NCBI GenBank assembly: GCA_022428005.1
Contig: JAKMDI010000014.1
Span: 100,550 to 164,549, forward strand
Source: Flavobacteriaceae bacterium
GTDB lineage: Bacteria > Bacteroidota > Bacteroidia > Flavobacteriales > Flavobacteriaceae
Direction of reading: 5' to 3'
DNA: 64,000 bases
Shown here: piece by piece, positions 17,765 to 27,426 of the stretch
Numbering within the stretch: position 1 is the first letter of the stretch
Layout of the letters: each line of letters opens with the position of its first letter
Translations under genes and position numbers: made by a program
The notes under the pieces: generated by a model
Seen by the model: only the letters and a program-made list of their open reading frames with translations
Database searches by the model: none
What the model was told of the DNA's origin: nothing

Positions 17765-19210
17765 TTATTTTATTTTGACTTTCGATGTTCCTAAGTAATC
17801 TTGAACAGTTCTGAAACCAATATAGCTTCTCGCAGTATCGGCGTATTCATAGTCTCTGGAACTCACCCTGAGGTAATATGCTACGTCTTTCCATGATCCC
17901 CCTCTCACAACTTTTCTGGACTCCGTTTTAATCGACATATTGGGATTCAATGAAGCTACATACTCGTAGGCGCCACTGTCATATGATGAACTGGTCCATT
18001 CCGCGACGTTACCCGACATATTGTATAAATTAAAATCATTGGGCAAATAGGATTTTGCCTCCACAGTGTATACGGCCTGGTCTGCAGCATAGTCTCCTCG
18101 CAGGGGTTTAAAATTGGCTAAAAAACAAGCCCTATCATTGAGCAAGTATGGGCCTCCCCATGGATAGGTTCCTGAGGGAATCCCTCCACGAGCTGCAAAT
18201 TCCCATTCTGCTTCGCTGGGCAATCTAAAATTATTTACCAAAGGTTTGCCTTTGGATTTTTGGTAACTGTTTTTATAATGTGTTCGCCAATTACAAAAAG
18301 CCACCGCCTGTGACCATGAGATTCCTACTACGGGGTAATCTTGAAAAGCAGGGTGAGAAAAATACTCGTTGTGCATCGGTTCATTGTAAGAGTATATAAA
18401 GTCTTTGATCCAAACTGTTGTATCGGGATATATCTGAATTTCCTCTTGTTTGATGTAGGGTTTTCGATCGATAAATTTGGTTCGAGTTCTCTTACTTTCT
18501 GCAGCAGCGGCCTCGGCATCAAACCAGGTGTATTTGTAAACTAACTTGGTGACATCTATTTTCATTTCCCCATTGTACCAAAGGTCAGGTGGGAGGTACA
18601 TAGAATCCAAAACCTCGGCGTAATTTTGATCGGGGTAATCTCCTGTCTCCCAATAAAGATCGTTATCCCAATTGAGCGGCCTTCCGGCATACAGGTCTTC
18701 ACTCAAATCGTAATAATTGGTACGCATGTATTTTTGGAATTCATTTAGGTCTGAGGTATCTGCATCTTTAAATGAAAATTCTCCTATTCCGTCACTGTTT
18801 TCCTCTCCCAGCTCTAACTCGTCTGCCTTTCTTGCCAATAATGCCATGGTAACAGAATCTTTTACCCAATAAACAAACTGACGGTATTCCCCATTAGTGA
18901 TTTCCGTCTCGTCCATGTAGAATGAAGGAACGGTTACGGTGCGGGCAGCTGCATTGTTAAGTTGGGCTAAATCTTCGTCTGACTTACCCATGATAAATGC
19001 CCCTCCTTCAATGAGGGTCATGCCATAAGGTTTTTCTGGAAACCACTTTTTTTGCTTTACACCGATCAGTTCTCCTCTATTTTTCCTGCCACAACTGATG
19101 ACAGTAAATACGATCAAGACCAACAAGAGGATTCTTTTAATCACGGCTGGAGAAAAGTTACCCAAAATAGATTTGTGTAAAACTAAAAAATTTTTCACTA
19201 TATATTGCAT
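17765..19210 (-). CDS. gldK: Gliding motility lipoprotein GldK
   Basis: An outer-membrane lipoprotein with a sulfatase-modifying-factor-like (FGE-sulfatase) fold; no modifying activity is expected. A lipobox (VISC) follows the hydrophobic stretch RILLLVLIVFT; SUMF-type motifs include GMTLIEGGAFIMGK, FYMDETEITNGEYRQF, RLPSEAEWEFAARGG and NMSGNVAEWTSS. With 481 residues from the ATG at 19210, the signal peptide has an unusually long leader; a GTG at 19144 (reading VIKRILLL) gives a normal lipoprotein signal and is a credible true start. GldK binds GldN in the periplasmic ring of the secretion machine. It is first in the operon, with a -7 promoter element upstream. Confidence 0.95.
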   Translation of the reverse strand: MQYIVKNFLVLHKSILGNFSPAVIKRILLLVLIVFTVISCGRKNRGELIGVKQKKWFPEKPYGMTLIEGGAFIMGKSDEDLAQLNNAAARTVTVPSFYMDETEITNGEYRQFVYWVKDSVTMALLARKADELELGEENSDGIGEFSFKDADTSDLNEFQKYMRTNYYDLSEDLYAGRPLNWDNDLYWETGDYPDQNYAEVLDSMYLPPDLWYNGEMKIDVTKLVYKYTWFDAEAAAAESKRTRTKFIDRKPYIKQEEIQIYPDTTVWIKDFIYSYNEPMHNEYFSHPAFQDYPVVGISWSQAVAFCNWRTHYKNSYQKSKGKPLVNNFRLPSEAEWEFAARGGIPSGTYPWGGPYLLNDRACFLANFKPLRGDYAADQAVYTVEAKSYLPNDFNLYNMSGNVAEWTSSSYDSGAYEYVASLNPNMSIKTESRKVVRGGSWKDVAYYLRVSSRDYEYADTARSYIGFRTVQDYLGTSKVKIK

Positions 19211-19248
19211 CTCAATAAACGTCCATTACCTAAATCTGACAGACAGCG

Positions 19249-19256
19249 CAAAAGTA
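19249..19256 (-). promoter_or_regulatory. Candidate -7 element of the gldKLMN promoter
   Basis: On the minus strand this reads TACTTTTG, a full match to the Bacteroidota -7 consensus TAnnTTTG, followed by GC as is common. Transcription would begin about 35 bp before the ATG at 19210. No TTG is visible at -33 spacing, so the call rests on the -7 element and position. Confidence 0.5.
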
Positions 19257-19274
19257 GGAAATTATATTTCATTC

Positions 19275-20426
19275 TTACCCTATTGATCTTTTTGTGGCTT
19301 TCCACCATTTATCCGGTATTATATCACTGCAAGCATCCAAATAATCTTGGTGCGTGCAAGGTAATAACGCAGTTGTTTTATTTTTATTATCTAAATAACT
19401 TTCATTTATTATTTCAATCCACCATCGATTGCTTTTATCACTTTGGTAAAAAACCATCTCAACATCTGTCAACGCAACGGTATATCTGGTAAAACCACTA
19501 CTTGTAAGCACAGGGTATTCGTCAAATCTATTGTGATAACCTTCAATAAAATACCATACGATTTGTGCCAATAACTGGTGAGAAATACTCGTATTAGGTA
19601 TTTCAAAAACTCCAAAAAAATCTGTCCTATCACTAATCCCAGCATATCGGGCAAGTGCACAAATGGTTCTTGCATCGATTCCGTTTGGGGCACCTCCTCT
19701 TTGATTTACTGCTTGCCAACTCAAGGATTTCATATCAAAACCTGCAATATTTGCATCTCTAAAGAACGGCTCGGACAATTTTACATCGCTTAATATTGAA
19801 CCTAACCTCAGCGAATCAAAATGAAGTTTTTCCATTAGGTCCAACTCCTCTTGGGCAATGTAAAAGCTTTGGTATCCAATATTGGTAAAATTTTGAAGAA
19901 AGTTGGGCTGATCCATAATGATTCTACTCATATAGGACCTCCCTGAGATTAATTCCTCCTCCTGAGAAAAATCAAATTGGTTGTCCACAGATACTATATT
20001 GACGAGCTGTTTATTGGTCTGAAAAGATTGATACATCGGAAAAATAAGGTCGTGACTCCCTCCAACAATAAGGGTAACAATGTTGAGTTGTCTCAAATGA
20101 AAACAGATTTCCTTTAATGCAAAATAGGTGTCCTCAGCGGTTGCTCCATTGGGTAAGTCTCCTAAATCACATATTTTGGAATTCCAATTCCCTGGAAAAA
20201 GACTGTAAAATGATTTCCTAAAACCCACCAGTTCATAAACTGCCGTTGGAAAATAGGCATTCCTTATTTCAGAGAGGCCAATAAGTGCAATACTGCAACC
20301 CTTAAGTTCCGGAAAACCATTTTGCTCGGTATGAATCTCAATATTTTTACCCAAGGATTGTTTGGGATGTAATACCGTGGAAGAAAGGGCTTCTTCAGAA
20401 ACTGGTATTAGAGATTCTAAACTCAT
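19275..20426 (-). CDS. Arginase-fold (formimidoylglutamase-like) protein with degenerate metal site
   Basis: A 383-residue protein of the arginase/agmatinase/formiminoglutamase superfamily. The first metal motif GGSHDLIFP is intact. The usual DAHxD is DNQFD (the His is missing), and the usual SxDxDxxDP region reads AGFDMKSLSW (second Asp and DP missing). The C-terminal half has SPNG-like GAPNGIDARTICALARYAG. Annotated relatives in flavobacteria are often called formimidoylglutamase, but with ligands missing the hydrolase activity is doubtful. The start overlaps the topA stop by 4 bp, and the gliding operon lies just downstream, so it may be co-transcribed with topA. Real function unknown. Confidence 0.75.
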   Translation of the reverse strand: MSLESLIPVSEEALSSTVLHPKQSLGKNIEIHTEQNGFPELKGCSIALIGLSEIRNAYFPTAVYELVGFRKSFYSLFPGNWNSKICDLGDLPNGATAEDTYFALKEICFHLRQLNIVTLIVGGSHDLIFPMYQSFQTNKQLVNIVSVDNQFDFSQEEELISGRSYMSRIIMDQPNFLQNFTNIGYQSFYIAQEELDLMEKLHFDSLRLGSILSDVKLSEPFFRDANIAGFDMKSLSWQAVNQRGGAPNGIDARTICALARYAGISDRTDFFGVFEIPNTSISHQLLAQIVWYFIEGYHNRFDEYPVLTSSGFTRYTVALTDVEMVFYQSDKSNRWWIEIINESYLDNKNKTTALLPCTHQDYLDACSDIIPDKWWKATKRSIG

Positions 20427-22885
20427 TTTTTCTTTTTAGCAGTTTTCGGATTGAGATATTTTTTGGCAGCTTCCAAATCAATTTTGGTGGGATCAATGTC
20501 TTTTCCCAATTCAATTTTTTTCTTTCCCATAATGATATTAGACCTTCCCCACCTTGCTTTTTCAATCCGAATGCCTTCCTTGGGCCACTCTTTGACAAGC
20601 TTTTCTTTTTCTTTTTGAATCTTTTCTTTGATTAAGGTTTCAATGTCATCATCAGTTAGATTGTCAAAATCATATTTTTTATTGACATTAATAAAGAGAC
20701 CATTCCATTTCAGAAAGGGTCCAAAACGGCCTTTACCTTTGGTGACGGGCAGTTTATCAAAAGTATAAATGGGGGCATTAATGGCTTTTTTCTCCTCGAT
20801 CAAAACTATTGCACTTTCCAGATCAACCGACATGGGATCCACGCCTTTGGGAAGAGAGACAAATAGGTCCTCAAATTTAATGTAGGGTCCGAATCTTCCA
20901 TTGTTTACGGTTACTTCATGGGTTTCATAGACGCCAATAGATTTAGGTAAGTTGAACAACTCCAGCGCTTCCTCTAACTTAAGCGACTCCAACTGCTGGC
21001 CCGGCGCAAGACTTGCAAAAATGGGTTTCTCATCATCCTCTGGATCGCCAATTTGTGCAATTGGCCCAAAACGGCCCAACCTCACTTTAACGACCCTTCC
21101 CGATTTGGGTTCTTTCCCTAAAACGCGCTCCCCAGATTCTCTTTCAGCGTTTTCCTTTACAAAATCTACTGTTTTGTGAAATCCATCATAAAAGTCTTTG
21201 ATCATGTGGGTCCAGTTTTCAGAGCCCTGGGCTATTTGATCAAAACTTTCCTCCACTTTGGCCGTAAAACTATAATCCAATATATTTTTAAAATTAGCGA
21301 CCAAAAAATCATTGACAATTACTCCTACATCTGTCGGTATGAGTTTACCTTTGTTGGAACCTACTTTTTCTTGGAGTGATTTGGAGACAATTTCACTATC
21401 GATCAACTGCAGTTGCTTGTAACTTCGAGTTTCTCCTTCATCGGTGCCCTTTTCTATGTACTTTCTGTTTTGAATGGTAGAAATCGTCGGAGCATAGGTA
21501 GAAGGTCTTCCAATTCCTAATTCTTCTAATTTTTTGACCAGGGAAGCCTCAGTGAATCGATAGGGTGGTCGAGAAAATCGCTGGTTGGCCTCCATGGATT
21601 TTTGCTGTAACGACTCTCCTTTTTGAACTGCAGGCAATAGATCGTTTTGTTCTTCTGTGTCCTCATCGACGCTTTCGAGATATACCTTTAAAAAACCATC
21701 AAACTTGATGACTTCTCCTTTGGCAACAAACTTTTCTTCATGCGAATTGGCTCCAATTTTTAGTTGGGTACGTTCTAATTTTGCCTCACTCATTTGTGAT
21801 GCGATGGCCCTTTTCCATATCAGTTCGTACAAGCGAGAGAGGTCGTAATCCAAATTGCTGACCTTGGTCCTGCTGAAGTCTGTGGGTCTTATGGCTTCGT
21901 GAGCCTCCTGTGCCCCTTTGCTTTTAACTTTAAATTTTCTGGGTTTTTTGTAAGAGGACCCATAAAGCTTTTCTATTTGTTTGAGTGCCGCTCCTTGCGC
22001 TTCTTTAGACAAGTTAACACTGTCGGTCCTCATGTAGGTAATCAAACCTGCTTCGTAAAGTCGTTGCGCCAAGTTCATGGTTTTACTTACTGAAAAATAA
22101 AGTTTTCTCGCCGCCTCTTGCTGAAGTGTAGAAGTAGTAAATGGTGCCGTGGGAGATTTGCTCGCAGGCTTTTTCTCAATATCCTCGATCGTAAAATCAG
22201 CTGAAATATTACTCTTTAAGAAAGCTTCAGTTTTTTCATAAGAATCGAAATTTTTTGGCAAAAAGGCATTGATGAGTTTGTTTTGTTGGGTCGCGAACAA
22301 CGCTTGGGTCTTAAAACTTTGCTCTGGCACAAAAGCTTTAATCTTCCGCTCCCGCTCAACGATAAGCCTTACAGAAACAGATTGAACGCGTCCTGCTGAA
22401 AGCCCCCCTTTTACTTTACGCCACAGTACAGGAGACAACTCATACCCCACCAACCGATCCAATACTCTTCTGGCTTGCTGGGCATTGACCAAGTTGTAAT
22501 TGATTTCCCGGGGCTTCTCTATCGCATCTAAGATTGCCGTCTTCGTTATTTCGTTAAAGACAATTCTTTTTGTATTGACCTTCTTCAATTCTAAGGTATT
22601 GGCCAAATGCCAAGCAATGGCTTCGCCCTCCCTATCCTCGTCACTGGCCAACCAAACTGTATTCATTTTTTTAACCAGTGATTTGAGCTCACTGACGACT
22701 TTCTTCTTCTCCGAGGAAACAATATACTTGGGTGAAAAATCCTTTTCAATATCAACACCCAACTCGTTGGAGGGTAAGTCTGCTATATGACCATAGCTGG
22801 AGGCTACCTTGAAGTTTTTGCCTAAAAACTTTTCTATTGTTTTTGCTTTTGCGGGTGATTCTACGATTACAAGATTGTTGGCCAT
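20423..22885 (-). CDS. topA: DNA topoisomerase I
   Basis: A type IA topoisomerase of 820 residues from the ATG at 22885 (MANNLVIVESPAK). It has the Toprim motif VIVESPAKAKTIEKFLG, the acidic DEDREGEAIAWHL, and the active-site Tyr in LITYMRTDSVNLS. The C-terminal third carries GRFGP-type repeats (GRFGPIAQIG, GRFGPYIKF, GRFGPFLKW) instead of zinc fingers and ends in a Lys-rich tail. It relaxes negative supercoils. An ATG at 22906 would add 7 residues, but a -7 promoter element covers 22904-22911, so the inner start is preferred. The arginase-fold gene follows with a 4 bp overlap. Confidence 0.96.
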   Translation of the reverse strand: MANNLVIVESPAKAKTIEKFLGKNFKVASSYGHIADLPSNELGVDIEKDFSPKYIVSSEKKKVVSELKSLVKKMNTVWLASDEDREGEAIAWHLANTLELKKVNTKRIVFNEITKTAILDAIEKPREINYNLVNAQQARRVLDRLVGYELSPVLWRKVKGGLSAGRVQSVSVRLIVERERKIKAFVPEQSFKTQALFATQQNKLINAFLPKNFDSYEKTEAFLKSNISADFTIEDIEKKPASKSPTAPFTTSTLQQEAARKLYFSVSKTMNLAQRLYEAGLITYMRTDSVNLSKEAQGAALKQIEKLYGSSYKKPRKFKVKSKGAQEAHEAIRPTDFSRTKVSNLDYDLSRLYELIWKRAIASQMSEAKLERTQLKIGANSHEEKFVAKGEVIKFDGFLKVYLESVDEDTEEQNDLLPAVQKGESLQQKSMEANQRFSRPPYRFTEASLVKKLEELGIGRPSTYAPTISTIQNRKYIEKGTDEGETRSYKQLQLIDSEIVSKSLQEKVGSNKGKLIPTDVGVIVNDFLVANFKNILDYSFTAKVEESFDQIAQGSENWTHMIKDFYDGFHKTVDFVKENAERESGERVLGKEPKSGRVVKVRLGRFGPIAQIGDPEDDEKPIFASLAPGQQLESLKLEEALELFNLPKSIGVYETHEVTVNNGRFGPYIKFEDLFVSLPKGVDPMSVDLESAIVLIEEKKAINAPIYTFDKLPVTKGKGRFGPFLKWNGLFINVNKKYDFDNLTDDDIETLIKEKIQKEKEKLVKEWPKEGIRIEKARWGRSNIIMGKKKIELGKDIDPTKIDLEAAKKYLNPKTAKKKK

Positions 22886-22903
22886 AAGTTGATTTTTCGC
22901 AAA

Positions 22904-22911
22904 CAAAATTA
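22904..22911 (-). promoter_or_regulatory. Candidate -7 element upstream of topA
   Basis: The minus strand reads TAATTTTG, matching TAnnTTTG. It lies about 20 bp before the ATG at 22885 and overlaps the alternative ATG at 22906, which argues for the inner start. A TTG lies upstream, but at 26 bp, slightly beyond the usual spacing. Confidence 0.45.
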
Positions 22912-22995
22912 TATAGATTTTTTAAACATACCCCATCCAAACTCTTTTACTGTGTTTTAATTTTTCTATTTTAACCATTTAAAATTTACAATTCA

Positions 22996-24510
22996 ATGAT
23001 TTCAAGTCAACTAAAATGGAGCTTTCTATTTGTGGTAACATTCTCTTTTTGGGCCGTGCAATCCCAAACTGAAAACAAAAAGCTCAATGTCCTCTTTATC
23101 GTAACAGACGATTTAAACTGCGATATCGGTTCCTATGGAAACGACCAAGTATTAACCCCCAATATTGATCAACTGGCAAAAAATGGTGTGTTGTTCGGAA
23201 ACGCTCACATTCAGTATCCTTTGTGCGGTCCCTCAAGGATTTCCTTTATGACAGGTTTATATCCAGATCAAACCCATGTAAAAAGATTGAGAATATATCT
23301 CAGACAAACGCTTCCTCGGGTCACCACCATTGGTCAAAGATTCAAACAAGAAAACTACCACGCTGTGCGGGTTGGCAAAATATTCCATTACCACAATCCC
23401 AGGGATATTGGGACAGCTGGGCATGATGATAATTACACCTGGCACCAAACGGTAAATCCCTATGGTCGGGATAAAATTGAGGAGTATAAAATCAACACCC
23501 TAAAGAAAAGGTCCTATGGCGGCACCCTAAGCTGGTTGGCGGCAGAGGGCACCGATGAGGAACAAACAGATGGTATTGGCGCTACAGAAACCATTAAGTT
23601 TTTAGACCAATATGCCAAAAGTGGTGAAAATTTTTTCCTGGCATTTGGACTCTACAGACCCCATACTCCATATGTAGCTCCAAAAAAATATTTTAACCTT
23701 TACGAAACAGATGAAATGAAAGTCCCCAAAAGCAATGATGCTTATTTGAAAACCCTACCCGCTCCTGCCGCTGCCAGTGTGAGAAAAAAAATTGAGCAAA
23801 GAAACTTGGAAGAAGGATTGGCCAAGACCATCAAGGAGGCTTACTATGCAACGACCAGTTTTGTCGATGCGCAGATTGGTCGCGTTCTCGATAAATTAAA
23901 GGCTACTGGTTTGGACAAAAATACCATTGTCGTTTTTACTTCCGATCACGGATATCATCTTGGAGAGCACGGGCATTGGCAAAAACAAACTTTGTTTGAT
24001 AATGCTACACGAGTACCCTTAATTGTTGCAGGGCCTGGAATCAATAAAAATGAAAAAATAATGGAAGCTCCCGTAGAGTTGGTTGACCTCTACCCTACCA
24101 TTATGGACCTCATGGGATTCGAAACCCCTGCGTATGTGTCGGGTAAGAGCTTTGCTCCTATCTTAAAGGACTCTAAGGCAAGAGTAAGAAAAAGTGCACT
24201 TACAGAGCTTAGGGTGGATATGGGGAAAAACAAAGCACAAGGCTATTCTATAAAAACCAGCCGATACAGACTGACCCAATGGGAGGAAAATGGAAAATTT
24301 GAATATGAACTTTACGATCATAAATATGACAAAAAAGAACTTCGTAATCTTGCCCAATCGGGCAACTACAAAAAAATTAAAGATTCTTTGACCAATGTCA
24401 TTAAACATAGAATTGCTGAAGCGAGAATACAACCCGATGGGTTGGGACCTGTGAATTCCAATCAAAAAGAATGGTCAGAACCCAAAACCGTTCACTCAAT
24501 GCCCAAATAG
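22996..24510 (+). CDS. Secreted sulfatase, iduronate-2-sulfatase-like (S1 family)
   Basis: A 504-residue exported enzyme with a signal peptide (hydrophobic stretch LFVVTFSFWAVQS). The N-terminal metal site is FIVTDDLNCDIGSYG, and the sulfatase signature LCGPSRISFMTG contains the Cys that is converted to formylglycine. FTSDHGYHLGEHGHWQKQTL supplies further metal and substrate residues. The pattern resembles iduronate-2-sulfatases, which in marine flavobacteria often act on algal glycans such as ulvan. No other polysaccharide gene is adjacent, although a rhamnose locus lies 18 kb to the left. The C-terminus has no obvious type IX sorting domain, so it is probably periplasmic. Substrate unknown. 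Confidence 0.9.
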   Translation: MISSQLKWSFLFVVTFSFWAVQSQTENKKLNVLFIVTDDLNCDIGSYGNDQVLTPNIDQLAKNGVLFGNAHIQYPLCGPSRISFMTGLYPDQTHVKRLRIYLRQTLPRVTTIGQRFKQENYHAVRVGKIFHYHNPRDIGTAGHDDNYTWHQTVNPYGRDKIEEYKINTLKKRSYGGTLSWLAAEGTDEEQTDGIGATETIKFLDQYAKSGENFFLAFGLYRPHTPYVAPKKYFNLYETDEMKVPKSNDAYLKTLPAPAAASVRKKIEQRNLEEGLAKTIKEAYYATTSFVDAQIGRVLDKLKATGLDKNTIVVFTSDHGYHLGEHGHWQKQTLFDNATRVPLIVAGPGINKNEKIMEAPVELVDLYPTIMDLMGFETPAYVSGKSFAPILKDSKARVRKSALTELRVDMGKNKAQGYSIKTSRYRLTQWEENGKFEYELYDHKYDKKELRNLAQSGNYKKIKDSLTNVIKHRIAEARIQPDGLGPVNSNQKEWSEPKTVHSMPK

Positions 24511-24530
24511 GTGATGCCTCATTTTTTATA

Positions 24531-24626
24531 GTCAGCAAATAATTTTGTCAAGGATTTTATAGACTTAATACCACAGCTTTGTCAATGTGATTGCTATAAA
24601 ATTATTCCTGACTTTAACATGACAAA
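24531..24626. promoter_or_regulatory. Region before miaB with repeated TTTGTCA motifs
   Basis: The 161-bp gap between the sulfatase and miaB contains GTCAGCAAAT at 24531, TTTGTCA at 24544 and 24578, and the inverted form TGACAAA at 24620. The same GTCAGCAAAT plus TTTGTCA combination occurs before groES (29121 and 29148). This suggests a shared regulator, but the binding protein is unknown. Confidence 0.35.
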
Positions 24627-24640
24627 AAGGCAGGTTTAAT

Positions 24641-24648
24641 TATATTTG
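24641..24648 (+). promoter_or_regulatory. Candidate -7 element of the miaB promoter
   Basis: TATATTTG, a full match to TAnnTTTG followed by CA, lies 24 bp before the miaB ATG. The tRNA-Phe promoter has the identical octamer. No TTG is found at the expected -33 distance (TTA instead). Confidence 0.5.
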
Positions 24649-24671
24649 CAGCGTATTTTAATTCAAAATTA

Positions 24672-26168
24672 ATGGCCAATACGTCGGTTAAAGACCCCTA
24701 TGCTTTTAATGGTGCTCCCCTGTCCACAGAACGCCAATCGTCCAGTGCTTCTATTTTACCAGAAGATGTGGTACCTCCAAAAAAGAAGAACCGACATTTC
24801 TATATCGAAAGTTACGGCTGCCAGATGAACTTCTCCGACAGCGAAATCGTTGCCGCTATTCTCGATAAAGAAGGGTATCAATTAACCGAGAATCTTGAAG
24901 AAGCGAATTTAGTTTTGGTCAACACTTGCTCCATCCGAGAAAAAGCTGAGCAAACGGTTAGAAAAAGATTAGAGCTTTTTAATGGCATAAAAAATAAAAA
25001 AAATGACCTTAAAATAGGAGTTCTGGGTTGCATGGCAGAACGATTAAAACACAAATTTCTTGAAGAAGAAAAAATGGTGGATCTCGTGGTCGGCCCCGAT
25101 GCTTACAAAGACATTCCAAATTTGCTGAGAGAAGCAGATGCCGAGCGAGAGGCAGTAAATGTAATCCTGTCCAAAGAAGAAACCTATGGAGACATAGCGC
25201 CCGTGCGATTGGCTTCCAATGGCGTCAGTGCATTTGTAACCATCACACGGGGGTGTGACAATATGTGTACTTTTTGTGTGGTTCCTTTTACCCGAGGGAG
25301 GGAGCGCAGTCGCGATCCCAAAAGTATATTGGAGGAAGTGGCGGATCTGGCAGAAAAAGGATACAAAGAAGTGACCTTACTGGGGCAAAATGTGGACAGC
25401 TACCTGTGGTATGGAGGGGGGTTAAAAAAAGACTTTGTAAAAGCCAGTTCCCTTCAACAAAAAACCGCCGTAAACTTTGCAAATCTTCTTGATTTGGTGG
25501 CCCATTCGCAACCCAAAATGCGTATTCGTTTTTCCACTTCTAACCCGCAGGACATGTCGCTTGATGTAATTCGCACCATGGCACGTCATGAAAATATTTG
25601 CAATTACATCCACCTACCCGTTCAATCAGGGAGCAATGCCATTTTAGAAAAAATGAACCGCCAACATACCCGTGAGGAATATTTTCAACTGATTGATAAT
25701 ATATGGAAAATTATCCCCGATTGTGCTATATCTCACGACATGATTGCCGGTTTTCCTACTGAAACAGAACGGGACCACCTGGACACACTGAGTCTGATGA
25801 ATTATGTAAAATATGACTATGGGTTTATGTTTGCCTATTCTGAACGACCAGGCACCCCTGCGGCCAAAAAAATTGAAGACGATGTCCCCATGTCCGTTAA
25901 AAAAAGGAGACTCCAAGAAATAATTGATTTACAAAGAGAACACAGCGCCTACAGAACTGAGCAATTCATTGGAAAAACTGTTTGTGTTTTGGTTGAAAAA
26001 AACTCTAAGCGATCCCCAGAGTTTTGGAGCGGGAGAATCAGTCAAAACACCGTAGCCGTGTTTCCCAAAGACAAATATAAGGTAGGCGATTTTGTCAATG
26101 TTAAAATTGAAAAAGTAACATCAGCCACCCTAATTGGACAGGCTGTGGGTCTCTCAAATACTGTTTAA
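24672..26168 (+). CDS. miaB: tRNA-2-methylthio-N6-dimethylallyladenosine synthase MiaB
   Basis: A 498-residue radical-SAM methylthiotransferase. The N-terminal domain has the three cluster cysteines in YGCQMNFSDSE, NTCSIREKAE and VLGCMAERL; the radical-SAM loop is RGCDNMCTFCVVPFTRG (CxxxCxxC); the C-terminus is a TRAM domain. It adds the 2-methylthio group to i6A37 of tRNAs reading UNN codons. About 38 residues precede the conserved core, slightly more than usual. It is the first gene of a co-directional run with the sigma-54 activator starting 4 bp later. Confidence 0.96.
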   Translation: MANTSVKDPYAFNGAPLSTERQSSSASILPEDVVPPKKKNRHFYIESYGCQMNFSDSEIVAAILDKEGYQLTENLEEANLVLVNTCSIREKAEQTVRKRLELFNGIKNKKNDLKIGVLGCMAERLKHKFLEEEKMVDLVVGPDAYKDIPNLLREADAEREAVNVILSKEETYGDIAPVRLASNGVSAFVTITRGCDNMCTFCVVPFTRGRERSRDPKSILEEVADLAEKGYKEVTLLGQNVDSYLWYGGGLKKDFVKASSLQQKTAVNFANLLDLVAHSQPKMRIRFSTSNPQDMSLDVIRTMARHENICNYIHLPVQSGSNAILEKMNRQHTREEYFQLIDNIWKIIPDCAISHDMIAGFPTETERDHLDTLSLMNYVKYDYGFMFAYSERPGTPAAKKIEDDVPMSVKKRRLQEIIDLQREHSAYRTEQFIGKTVCVLVEKNSKRSPEFWSGRISQNTVAVFPKDKYKVGDFVNVKIEKVTSATLIGQAVGLSNTV

Positions 26169-26172
26169 AATC

Positions 26173-27426
26173 ATGGAATCCTTACAAAATATAAAACAAC
26201 GTTTTGGCATAATTGGAAATGATGAGGGGTTGAACAGGGCACTTGAAAAAGCCCAACGGGTTTCTGCGACAGAAATTACTGTTTTGGTAGCCGGTGAAAG
26301 TGGAGTTGGAAAGGAAAATATCCCTAAAATTATCCATCAATTTTCTCCGAGAAAACACGCAAAATATATTGCGGTAAACTGTGGCGCCATACCCGAAGGA
26401 ACAATTGACAGCGAACTTTTTGGACATGAAAAAGGAGCATTTACAGGGGCGACCGCCACTCGAAACGGTTATTTTGAAGTCGCCCATGGAGGAACCATCT
26501 TTCTGGATGAGGTAGGGGAATTACCACTTACAACACAAGTGAGGCTTTTGAGGGTTTTAGAAAATGGGGAATTCATTAAGGTGGGTTCTTCAAAAGTTCA
26601 AAAAACAGATGTAAGAATAGTAGCTGCAACCAATTTGAACATGAAAGAGGCCATCAAAAAAGGCAAATTCAGAGAGGACCTTTACTATCGTTTAAGCACC
26701 GTTGAAATTCACCTCCCACCTCTCAGAAATCGAAAAGAAGACATACCGCTCTTGTTTAGGAAATTTGCATCGGATTTTGCGCAAAAATATAAAATGCCTA
26801 CCCTGCGGTTGGAGGAGGAAGCTCAACTTTTGCTTGTGCAATATCAGTGGAGCGGGAACATCCGTCAACTGCGAAATGTCGCGGAACAAGTTTCCGTACT
26901 CGAAAAAAATAGAGTACTCAATGCCGCAACTTTGAGAGATTACCTCCCCAATATGGGGTCTCAACTCCCTGCCGTAATTGGGGGTAACGAAAAAGAAGCG
27001 GATTTTTCTTCCGAACGTGAAATACTCTACAAAGTACTATTCGATATGAAAAGTGATCTTAACGATCTAAAAAAGCTCACCCATGAGTTAATGGAAAACG
27101 AGAACTTGACCTCGGTGCAAAAAAATAATCCCGAATTGATTAAAAAAATCTACGGGGAGGAGGATAATAAAACCTTAGAATTTATCCCCCCCGAGAACAA
27201 ACCAATCAATCAGCAACCTCCTCCACCCGTTAATGATTATGACTACGCCGAAACCGTAATTGAAGAGGAACCCTTATCTTTATTAGATAAAGAAATTGAA
27301 ATGATTAAGCTCGCTTTAAAAAGGAGTAATGGCAAGAGAAAAATAGCAGCAAAGGAGTTGGGTATTTCAGAGCGAACACTCTACAGAAAAATCAAACAAT
27401 TTGATTTGAATGAGGAAGAAGACTAA
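26173..27426 (+). CDS. Sigma-54-dependent transcriptional activator (AAA+ plus Fis-type HTH)
   Basis: A 417-residue activator. The AAA+ domain (about residues 1-260) has Walker A GESGVGKE, the sigma-54-contacting loop GAFTGA, Walker [13 protein letters not shown] and an arginine-finger region [11 protein letters not shown] linker with Pro/Glu-rich stretch follows, and the last 45 residues form a Fis-type HTH ([20 protein letters not shown]). There is no N-terminal receiver or sensor domain, so activity must be controlled by another route. The ATG at 26173 is preferred over an upstream start at 26134 inside miaB. The lptE gene overlaps its end by 17 bp. Target genes unknown; groESL nearby is a candidate. 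Confidence 0.93.
   Translation: MESLQNIKQRFGIIGNDEGLNRALEKAQRVSATEITVLVAGESGVGKENIPKIIHQFSPRKHAKYIAVNCGAIPEGTIDSELFGHEKGAFTGATATRNGYFEVAHGGTIFLDEVGELPLTTQVRLLRVLENGEFIKVGSSKVQKTDVRIVAATNLNMKEAIKKGKFREDLYYRLSTVEIHLPPLRNRKEDIPLLFRKFASDFAQKYKMPTLRLEEEAQLLLVQYQWSGNIRQLRNVAEQVSVLEKNRVLNAATLRDYLPNMGSQLPAVIGGNEKEADFSSEREILYKVLFDMKSDLNDLKKLTHELMENENLTSVQKNNPELIKKIYGEEDNKTLEFIPPENKPINQQPPPPVNDYDYAETVIEEEPLSLLDKEIEMIKLALKRSNGKRKIAAKELGISERTLYRKIKQFDLNEEED

Noticed and set aside
17765..19210. GldK as an active sulfatase-modifying enzyme for the sulfatase 4 kb away
   Set aside because: GldK has only the SUMF-like fold, is an outer-membrane lipoprotein and belongs to the type IX machine; maturation of sulfatases happens before export by other enzymes.
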